Assembly: GCA_000434115.1 (NCBI GenBank)
Contig: FR894002.1
Location: 1 to 6,337 of the forward strand
Direction: 5' to 3'
DNA from: Roseburia sp. CAG:309
Lineage (GTDB): Bacteria > Bacillota > Clostridia > Lachnospirales > Lachnospiraceae
DNA: 6,337 bases
The notes under the pieces were generated by a model, which was not told where the DNA came from, did no database searches, and was given only the letters and a program-made list of their open reading frames with translations. Position numbers and translations under genes: made by a program. Each line of letters opens with the position of its first letter. The stretch's first letter is position 1. Positions 1-5,063 of the stretch are shown here, piece after piece.

Positions 1-5
1 CACAT
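1..5 (-). CDS. Start of a further minus-strand gene, cut by the window edge
   Basis: An ATG at 5-3 is preceded by GGAGGG (14-19) with an 8-base gap, a textbook Gram-positive start arrangement. Only five bases of the coding region are inside the window, so the product cannot be named. It begins 41 bases after the stop of the small gene at 47-244, with no terminator-like U-tract between, so the two probably share a transcript. The call rests only on the Shine-Dalgarno/ATG pair and could be chance. Confidence 0.4.
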
Positions 6-46
6 AATTCTGACCCTCCGTATTTTTTAATCATTTGATGACATAC

Positions 47-244
47 CTATTTTTCATAGGTGCTTTCCCTAGGATGATATTGATTTTCCCTCTGCAGTTT
101 TATTAGTACATGACTATACTGAGGATTCTTTTCATTTCTTTTAATATTGGAAATGTCAAGAATATGAAATCGCTTGTTCCTACTTATGTTTTTTATCATC
201 CAGCGAATATCCTTTCTTGTTCCTGATACATTAACAATAATCAT
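47..244 (-). CDS. Small hypothetical protein, 65 aa
   Basis: I do not recognise this gene with confidence. It starts at ATG 244, chosen because AAGGAG (252-257) lies 7 bases upstream; an earlier in-frame ATG at 268 would put the start inside the terminator U-tract and has no ribosome binding site. The 65-residue product opens with a hydrophobic beta-strand-like MIIVNVSG, then a basic helix-like stretch (about residues 8-21), and a second strand-like HVLIKLQ near residue 46, ending in a charged tail. No signal peptide, membrane segment or cysteine is visible. The strand-helix-strand layout is faintly like small DUF3970-type proteins, but that is a guess needing a profile search. It lies directly after a strong terminator and before another gene start, so its expression must depend on read-through or on a promoter upstream of the hairpin. 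Confidence 0.55.
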   Translation of the reverse strand: MIIVNVSGTRKDIRWMIKNISRNKRFHILDISNIKRNEKNPQYSHVLIKLQRENQYHPRESTYEK

Positions 245-251
245 CAATTTT

Positions 252-257
252 CTCCTT
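252..257 (-). promoter_or_regulatory. Ribosome binding site of the small gene
   Basis: AAGGAG 7 bases before ATG 244. It decides the start of the 65-aa product and is the main evidence that this short frame is translated. It lies only nine bases beyond the U-tract of the terminator at 266-315. Confidence 0.6.
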
Positions 258-265
258 TCCTTGCA

Positions 266-315
266 CAAACAAAAAGGAAGATACCTTCAACTCTTCCTTA
301 GAAAGTATCTTCCTT
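266..315 (-). terminator. Intrinsic terminator downstream of lysS
   Basis: Read on the minus strand, an arm at 315-301 pairs with 288-274 around a 12-base loop. The core is a perfect 11-bp match (AAGGAAGATAC with GTATCTTCCTT), then one G-U pair, then 3 bp, giving a 15-bp stem. The 3' arm runs straight into a U-tract, CCTTTTTGTTTG, ending near 266. On the plus strand the wobble becomes a C/A mismatch and no T-run follows, so the element works leftward. It is the first terminator after lysS (178 bases past its stop) and probably ends the greA-lysS transcript. It is unusually close to the ribosome binding site of the next small gene. Confidence 0.85.
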
Positions 316-362
316 ACAATTGCGTTATAAAATTTTAATCAATACAGTTTAATTTATTGAAT

Positions 363-452
363 GTAACACACTTCAAAAGTCACTATTCGCTTCCATTCAG
401 TAACATAAATAAGCATTATTACTCTTTTATTTGTGTTACTCTTGTGTCACTA
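363..452. repeat. Cluster of GTNAC short direct and inverted repeats
   Basis: The 177-base gap 316-492 between the terminator and lysS holds no supported gene. Within it, five GTNAC pentamers occur at 363, 379, 400, 435 and 446. Two of them sit in abutting 11-bp direct repeats, TTGTGTTACTC (431-441) and TTGTGTCACTA (442-452), which match at 9 of 11 positions. The copy at 363-370 (GTAACACA) is the exact inverse of 432-439 (TGTGTTAC). A second inverted pair shares ACTGAAT (the reverse complement of 396-402, and 452-458). Such clusters occur at arm-type sites of tyrosine recombinases and at regulator operators; the sequence does not say which, if either. Confidence 0.4.
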
Positions 453-492
453 CTGAATCACAAAGCCAGTCAAACGCCTTATTTTCGGCACT

Positions 493-1962
493 TTACTTAT
501 CCAAACTCTTCAACGTCGGGAACAAGATCACGTCACGGATCGCTGGTGAATCGGTCAAAAGCATTACCAGACGGTCAATTCCGTAACCGATACCTCCTGT
601 CGGCGGCATGCCGATGGACAATGCATTTAAGAAGTCCTCGTCGGTGTGGTTTGCTTCCTCGTCTCCTGCGGCGAATGCCTCTTCCTGTGCTTTAAAACGC
701 TCTCTCTGATCGATTGGGTCGTTCAGTTCGGAGTATGCATTACACATTTCCCATCCGTTGATGAAAAGTTCGAAACGCTCTACCAGCTCCGGGTTGTCCG
801 GTTTTTTCTTGGTAAGAGGAGAGATTTCAATTGGATGATCCATAACAAATGTTGGCTGAACCAGTTTATCTTCGCAGAATTCTTCGAAAAACAAGCTGAT
901 GATATCACCCTTTTTGTGGTGAGCCTCATATTCGATATGGTGTTCATCGGCAAGTTTCTTAGCCTCTTCATCTGTCTTTATTTCGTTAAAATCAATATTT
1001 GCATATTTCTTTACGGCATCAATCATTGTGATGCGCTCAAATGGCTTAGAAAGGTCAATCTCGATGCCATTGTAGGTAATTACAGCGCTGCCACATACTT
1101 TCTCTGCCAGATAGCGGTACATGCTCTCTGTGAGTTCCATCATGCCCTCATAGTCTGTATATGCCTGATACAGCTCCATCAATGTAAATTCCGGATTATG
1201 ACGGGTATCTACACCTTCATTACGGAATACACGGCCGATTTCAAATACACGCTCCAAACCGCCGACGATCAATCGTTTCAAATACAACTCCAGGGAAATA
1301 CGAAGCTTTACGTCTTCATCGAGTGCATTGTAATGTGTCTCAAATGGGCGGGCTGCTGCTCCACCGGCATTGGCTACAAGCATCGGAGTCTCCACTTCCA
1401 TGAAATCTCTGTCTGCAAGAAAGTTACGGATCTCGCGAAGAATCTTGGAACGTTTGATAAATGTCTCTTTTACGTCCTGATTCATGATCAGATCCACATA
1501 ACGCTGACGATAACGGATGTCCGTGTCCGTCAAACCGTGAAATTTTTCCGGAAGGATCTGAAGACTCTTTGACAAAAGAACTACATCTGTCGCATGAATG
1601 GAGATTTCTCCGGTCTTTGTCTTAAACACTTCACCTGTGACCGAAAGAAGATCACCGACATCATACTTTTTGAAATCTTTGTAAGAATCTTCTCCGATAT
1701 TGTCACGCGCTACATATGCCTGAATGCTTCCTTTCAGGTCCTGCACGTTACAGAAAGAGGCCTTTCCCATCACACGTTTGAACATCATACGTCCGGCGAT
1801 AGTTACTGTCTTTCCTTCCATTTCGTCATAATTATCTTTAATATCCATTGAGTGGTGTGTTACATCACACTTTGTGATCTCAAACGGATTCTTTCCTGCT
1901 TCAATCAAATTTGCCAGTTTTTCTCTTCTGACCTTTAACAACTGATTTATATCTTCTGCCAC
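493..1962 (-). CDS. lysS: Lysine--tRNA ligase, class II
   Basis: This cytoplasmic enzyme charges tRNA-Lys with lysine using ATP. The 489-aa product has the full class II LysRS layout. An N-terminal helix precedes an OB-fold anticodon-binding domain (about 51-130, including VTIAGRMMFKRVMGK). Motif 1 lies at about 171-195, ending in the conserved proline of VETPML. Motif 2 is at about 240-265, with FRNEG then TRHNPEFT; its arginine contacts ATP. Motif 3 at 456-469 contains GIGYGIDRL. Length is normal for bacterial LysS. I start it at GTG 1962 because GGAGG (1971-1975) sits 8 bases upstream; the longer frame begins with a TTG that overlaps this binding site. It follows greA by 15 bases with no terminator, so both are read from the greA promoter. 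No T-box leader is present. All motifs are intact, and the C-terminus ends normally just after the motif 3 strand and helix. Confidence 0.97.
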   Translation of the reverse strand: MAEDINQLLKVRREKLANLIEAGKNPFEITKCDVTHHSMDIKDNYDEMEGKTVTIAGRMMFKRVMGKASFCNVQDLKGSIQAYVARDNIGEDSYKDFKKYDVGDLLSVTGEVFKTKTGEISIHATDVVLLSKSLQILPEKFHGLTDTDIRYRQRYVDLIMNQDVKETFIKRSKILREIRNFLADRDFMEVETPMLVANAGGAAARPFETHYNALDEDVKLRISLELYLKRLIVGGLERVFEIGRVFRNEGVDTRHNPEFTLMELYQAYTDYEGMMELTESMYRYLAEKVCGSAVITYNGIEIDLSKPFERITMIDAVKKYANIDFNEIKTDEEAKKLADEHHIEYEAHHKKGDIISLFFEEFCEDKLVQPTFVMDHPIEISPLTKKKPDNPELVERFELFINGWEMCNAYSELNDPIDQRERFKAQEEAFAAGDEEANHTDEDFLNALSIGMPPTGGIGYGIDRLVMLLTDSPAIRDVILFPTLKSLDK

Positions 1963-1970
1963 TTCTCTAT

Positions 1971-1975
1971 CCTCC
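1971..1975 (-). promoter_or_regulatory. Ribosome binding site of lysS
   Basis: GGAGG lies in the 15-base gap between the greA TAA stop (1978-1980) and GTG 1962, with 8 bases to the start. It rules out the in-frame TTG at 1977, which directly overlaps it, as the real start. Confidence 0.85.
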
Positions 1976-1977
1976 AA

Positions 1978-2460
1978 TTAGTTCTTCGTAATCTCAAGAA
2001 TTTTATATTTCAATAAGCCGGCTGGGGTCTCAACCATAACAGTATGTCCCTTTTTCGCACCGATCAATGCTTTTCCAACCGGTGATTCGTTGGAGATTTT
2101 TCCTTTCAGACTGTTTGCCTCTGTCGAACCAACCAGTTTGTACTCCATCTCTTCATCATATTCCAAATCTTTGATCTTTACGGTACATCCAATGCTGATT
2201 ACGCTGGAATCAATATCATCATCGGTAACCAGTTCCGCATTTTTCAAAATTTTATCTATCTCTTCGATTCGAAGTTCGATATCTCTCTGCTCTTCTTTTG
2301 CTGCATCATACTCGGCGTTCTCGGAAAGGTCTCCCTGTTCTCTCGCCTCTTTGATCTTCTGTGCAACTTCTTTACGACGATTTACTTTCAAATCCTGTAA
2401 TTCTGACTCCAGTGCTTTCAATCCTTCTTCTGTCAGAATATTCTTTTTTACTTCAGCCAT
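1978..2460 (-). CDS. greA: Transcription elongation factor GreA
   Basis: GreA enters the secondary channel of stalled RNA polymerase and stimulates cleavage of backtracked RNA. The product is 160 aa, the usual length. Residues about 8-78 form the antiparallel coiled coil; its tip carries GDLSENAEYDAAK, where D44 and E47 match the acidic pair that positions the catalytic metal in known Gre factors. Residues about 85-157 form the FKBP-like C-terminal domain, with the typical SPVGKALIGAKKG segment. I choose ATG 2460 because GGAGG (2466-2470) stands 5 bases before it; an in-frame ATG at 2475 overlaps that site and longer upstream starts have none. It is the first gene of a two-gene unit with lysS and follows an exact-consensus promoter, suggesting strong constitutive expression. 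Confidence 0.97.
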   Translation of the reverse strand: MAEVKKNILTEEGLKALESELQDLKVNRRKEVAQKIKEAREQGDLSENAEYDAAKEEQRDIELRIEEIDKILKNAELVTDDDIDSSVISIGCTVKIKDLEYDEEMEYKLVGSTEANSLKGKISNESPVGKALIGAKKGHTVMVETPAGLLKYKILEITKN

Positions 2461-2477
2461 GACTTCCTCCATTCTTT

Positions 2478-2527
2478 GCTCCCTGCCGGAGCATCTTACC
2501 TGTGCCGCGTGCCACACACAACGGCAC
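2478..2527 (-). other. greA leader with two small inverted repeats
   Basis: The transcribed leader between the likely start site (about 2537) and greA holds two short hairpins. One is GCTCC/GGAGC (2478-2482 with 2488-2492, 5-base loop), ending 7 bases before the greA ribosome binding site. The other is GTGCCG/CGGCAC (2502-2507 with 2522-2527); the same right arm can instead pair with GTGCC at 2509-2513, so two pairings exclude each other. No U-tract follows either, so they are not terminators. Structures this short may have no function. Confidence 0.35.
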
Positions 2528-2543
2528 GATCTCTCATCGTTTC

Positions 2544-2572
2544 ATTATAACGTACGAAAGTGGGATTGTCAA
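2544..2572 (-). promoter_or_regulatory. Consensus sigma-A promoter of greA-lysS
   Basis: On the minus strand TTGACA (2572-2567) is followed after exactly 17 bp (2566-2550) by TATAAT (2549-2544). Both hexamers and the spacing match the housekeeping sigma consensus exactly. The predicted start is near 2537, giving a leader of about 77 bases before greA. The -35 box lies inside the hairpin that closes the upstream beta-helix transcript. Confidence 0.9.
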
Positions 2573-2588
2573 TCGACAACCCCACTTT
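2557..2588 (-). terminator. Terminator hairpin after the beta-helix operon
   Basis: Arms 2588-2575 and 2570-2557 form a 14-bp stem with a 4-base loop. In minus-strand RNA the pairing is unbroken, including one G-U pair (2580 with 2565); in plus-strand RNA that position is a C/A mismatch. It starts 21 bases after the stop of the beta-helix gene. The minus-strand U-tract is weak (UUUCGU), whereas the plus strand has five Ts, so termination may be partial or work in both directions. No plus-strand gene is present to use it. Confidence 0.7.
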
Positions 2589-2608
2589 TTCGTTAAGTAT
2601 TGATAATT

Positions 2609-4996
2609 TTATTCGGTTGCGTCTTCTTTTCCATCGTCCGGAATCGTTACGTTGTCTCCATCCGTAGCACTATTTGAATCGTTAAACAGATTGTTTGGAT
2701 TCTTTGTCACACCATCTTCCGTATACAGATCGTTAGTGCCATCCGCATACTTCGTAAGGAATCTCTTATAACACAAACCTTTTACCGTATTGTCACGAAG
2801 AGCCGCTCGGTTTTCTTCACTCAGCACACTATAGGTATCGGCATATCCGGCTGCAATCGCACCATCTGTTGCCGGCTGCGTCTTCTCATAAATGACAACT
2901 GCATAATTTTTCTTCATTCCCGCTTTTTCAAACGTATTTTTCGTAATCGTAGGATTTACGGCACCTTTCACAAGAATACAGGTATAGTTGTATCCTTTGT
3001 TGTCTTCCAATCCTTGAATACCCAAAAATTCATTGTTATTAATGACTGCATTACGCCAGTTAAGCATTCGAATACCGGCATTGTAAGTCTGACTTACTTT
3101 ACAGTTCTGAATCGTGATATTTTCATGATACACCTGTGTATTTACATCATTCATAGCTACGGAATACGTATGGCTTCCTACAGCTACACCTATATTTGTA
3201 AACATACAATTATTGATCATAACCGTATCACATGCGGTGCGGTCATGATTGGACCACTCATAATTAAACCCATTGTTGTTAGAGTCTGTCGTGTCAACGT
3301 TAATCGCCTCTTTATGACTCTTATTATTATAAATCTTAAAGTCCGTAAAGGAACAATTTTCAACTGTGACATTTTTTGACGAATTTAGTTCGATAAAATG
3401 CGAACCATTTTCGTTCGTAAATGCAATATTGCGGATGTTGATATTCTGAGCATGTCCCATAACAACTGCCATGGCGTTCAGCGTATAGGCACAATCAAAG
3501 ATCGTGCTTCCATTTCCCTGCAGTGTTACATTCTGGGAACCGTTGTATCCGCCCACTGAATTTTTCACGCCTTCTTTGGAAGGTGGCACCAGTTCAAACA
3601 TCGTTTTGTTGGTTGCCAGGTTGGTATTTACCGCTTTTACTTTCTGAATCTTTACGCCATCTTCAAAGTTTACCGTTACATTGGACGGAATGCAGACAGA
3701 ATGGCTCAACGTATATGTTCCGGCCGCTACCGTGATCGTACCGCCGCCGGTATATTCCAGCTGCTCCATATACGAACGGAATACATAGTATGTCTTTGCC
3801 TGTCCGCTGTTTGCCGTATATCCGGAAGTCGTCTCGTAATGTCCGCGATACGGAGTTGTCTCCGGTGTGATGCGGAAATCTTTATCATTTTTGTCTTTAA
3901 AATACAACAATCTTGTCTCTGAGTCATGCTTCTGAATGACATAGTAAACCACAGCATCTGTTACCGTGTTATTTTCCATCGAAGAAATCTTTGCTTCCGA
4001 GATGGAATTGTCAATTTTCGAAGCTCTTCCAAAATAAATCGGCGTACGGCATTTGTCAATTGTATTTCCGGAAATCTCCGGTTCTGTCATACTGTACAAC
4101 TGGAACGCAAACGCGGTGCCTTTGCTGGCATCACTACGATAAACCGTGTTTCCGGTAATAACTGCACCGGTCCACATTTTTCCGGTCACTGCGCTGATTG
4201 TCATGTTTTTAAATTTGTTCTTTGTAATGGATACTCCCTCGGAATAAACCTGCTTTTTGTATTTTGTCGTGCGGATACCATTTTCAAGATTGGTAAATGT
4301 ATTTCCTATTATCTTTACCGTCTTACACGGAGTTCTGCCATACGCATTGATCAGTACAGCTGCCTGATAACTTCCTCCGGTATAAGCGGCATTACCCTGG
4401 AAGGTACAATTTGTCACTTTTACAGTACGGCTTCCGGCGATATTAATGTATGTTCCGGCGTTTTTATTGCGGAATTTCAAATTGGATACGGTAACGTTGT
4501 AATTATGCCCCGTATCAATGGCAACTGCATTTTTTACTTTACCAAGATCGATCGTTGCCTTTTTATTACTTGTGATCACTACTTTTTTCGTGCCTTTGTA
4601 ATCTTTTGCTTTCGCACTTGTCAGTTTGAACATGACTTTTCCGGCTTTCAATGACTTGCTTCCGGTCTTGTCCGTCTTTTTCAGCACAACGCCATTTTTC
4701 AACTGAATGGTTACTTTGCTTGGCACCGTCAATGTCGAACATATTTTGTAAGTTCCTTTTTTCAAAACAAGGGTACCACCACCCTGCTTTTTCAATTTTT
4801 CAAGATACGATTTAATCGTAAAGTAGTTTTTGGATTTGGCATTGTAACCCTTGTCCCTTATGTATGCACTGCTGCATGGTTTTGTCGTTTTGCTGATGGT
4901 ATATTTCTTAGCTGCCTGTGCTGCATCCGCATTCACAAGCTGACATGCTGCTGCACATGCGATTACCGCACCAGCGATCACAATTTTGCGTTTCAT
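2609..4996 (-). CDS. Secreted tandem right-handed beta-helix protein, 795 aa
   Basis: This is an exported protein built of right-handed parallel beta-helix (pectate-lyase-like fold) coils; its substrate is unknown. ATG 4996 is chosen because AAGGTG (5005-5010) lies 8 bases upstream and the product then opens with a signal peptide (MKRK, hydrophobic core, likely cleavage near ADA or AQA at 22-29). VIAC at 11-14 resembles a lipobox but is very near the N-terminus. Two homologous halves follow: about 57-330 and 400-690, each beginning with SYLEKL/SYMEQL, GGGT, GTY and a VPS/IPSNV strand, then NxTF-like coil repeats. A spacer with PETTPYR lies between (about 376-384). The C-terminal half carries GSHFIELNSS (531), HKEAINVDTTD (561), WSNHD (581), GSHT (607) and YH (623), which are shared with the upstream paralogue and are candidate active or binding residues. 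The N-terminal half lacks the acidic ones. The tail is acidic, without LPXTG or wall-binding repeats. A lyase, glycosidase, epimerase or binding role would all fit. Confidence 0.85.
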   Translation of the reverse strand: MKRKIVIAGAVIACAAACQLVNADAAQAAKKYTISKTTKPCSSAYIRDKGYNAKSKNYFTIKSYLEKLKKQGGGTLVLKKGTYKICSTLTVPSKVTIQLKNGVVLKKTDKTGSKSLKAGKVMFKLTSAKAKDYKGTKKVVITSNKKATIDLGKVKNAVAIDTGHNYNVTVSNLKFRNKNAGTYINIAGSRTVKVTNCTFQGNAAYTGGSYQAAVLINAYGRTPCKTVKIIGNTFTNLENGIRTTKYKKQVYSEGVSITKNKFKNMTISAVTGKMWTGAVITGNTVYRSDASKGTAFAFQLYSMTEPEISGNTIDKCRTPIYFGRASKIDNSISEAKISSMENNTVTDAVVYYVIQKHDSETRLLYFKDKNDKDFRITPETTPYRGHYETTSGYTANSGQAKTYYVFRSYMEQLEYTGGGTITVAAGTYTLSHSVCIPSNVTVNFEDGVKIQKVKAVNTNLATNKTMFELVPPSKEGVKNSVGGYNGSQNVTLQGNGSTIFDCAYTLNAMAVVMGHAQNINIRNIAFTNENGSHFIELNSSKNVTVENCSFTDFKIYNNKSHKEAINVDTTDSNNNGFNYEWSNHDRTACDTVMINNCMFTNIGVAVGSHTYSVAMNDVNTQVYHENITIQNCKVSQTYNAGIRMLNWRNAVINNNEFLGIQGLEDNKGYNYTCILVKGAVNPTITKNTFEKAGMKKNYAVVIYEKTQPATDGAIAAGYADTYSVLSEENRAALRDNTVKGLCYKRFLTKYADGTNDLYTEDGVTKNPNNLFNDSNSATDGDNVTIPDDGKEDATE
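3017..4003 (-). repeat. Paralogous repeat, copy 2 (C-half of the 795-aa gene)
   Basis: Codes for residues about 332-660 of the complete beta-helix protein. It aligns almost without gaps to 5358-6335, starting at ISEAKISSM versus ITARRITQM and continuing through SYMEQLEY, VCIPSNV, VPPSK, the IELNSS region and LNW. Nucleotide similarity is visible too, for example around 3740-3780 against 6071-6111. The offset is about 2.33 kb, roughly one gene length plus spacer, as expected for tandem gene duplication. Confidence 0.8.
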
Positions 4997-5004
4997 ATAA
5001 TTCT

Positions 5005-5010
5005 CACCTT
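5005..5010 (-). promoter_or_regulatory. Ribosome binding site of the 795-aa beta-helix gene
   Basis: AAGGTG, 8 bases before ATG 4996. It sets the start directly before the signal peptide. The alternative ATG at 5071, overlapping the previous stop, would add 25 polar residues before the signal peptide and has no comparable site. Confidence 0.75.
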
Positions 5011-5063
5011 TCTCTAAATCTGTTACTGTGTTTATTTTACTCTCAAAATATGTCATTTTCTTT

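Noticed and set aside
46..60. Small hairpin CCTAT/ATAGG over the stop of the 65-aa gene
   Set aside because: The stem is only 5 bp and AT-rich, with no U-tract after it, so it is not supported as a terminator.
363..452. CRISPR array
   Set aside because: Repeats are only 5-11 bp, imperfect and irregularly spaced, with no spacer structure or cas genes.
646..1572. Open plus-strand frame of 308 codons opposite lysS
   Set aside because: It lies fully inside lysS on the other strand, its translation is rich in Cys, Phe and His without any motif, and no ribosome binding site or gene context supports it.
2090..2596. Open plus-strand frame of 168 codons opposite greA
   Set aside because: Its Ser-rich product is the antisense of the acidic coiled coil of GreA, and it runs through the greA promoter and terminator.
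3926..4654. Open plus-strand frame of 242 codons opposite the beta-helix gene
   Set aside because: It is antisense to a clear coding region with a repetitive helix pattern; the composition is a mirror of Asn/Thr/Lys-rich codons and no recognisable domain is present.
5005..5063. Internal promoter between the two beta-helix genes
   Set aside because: The AT-rich gap has partial -35-like strings (TTGAGA, ATGACA), but none with a reasonable -10 at 16-18 bp.
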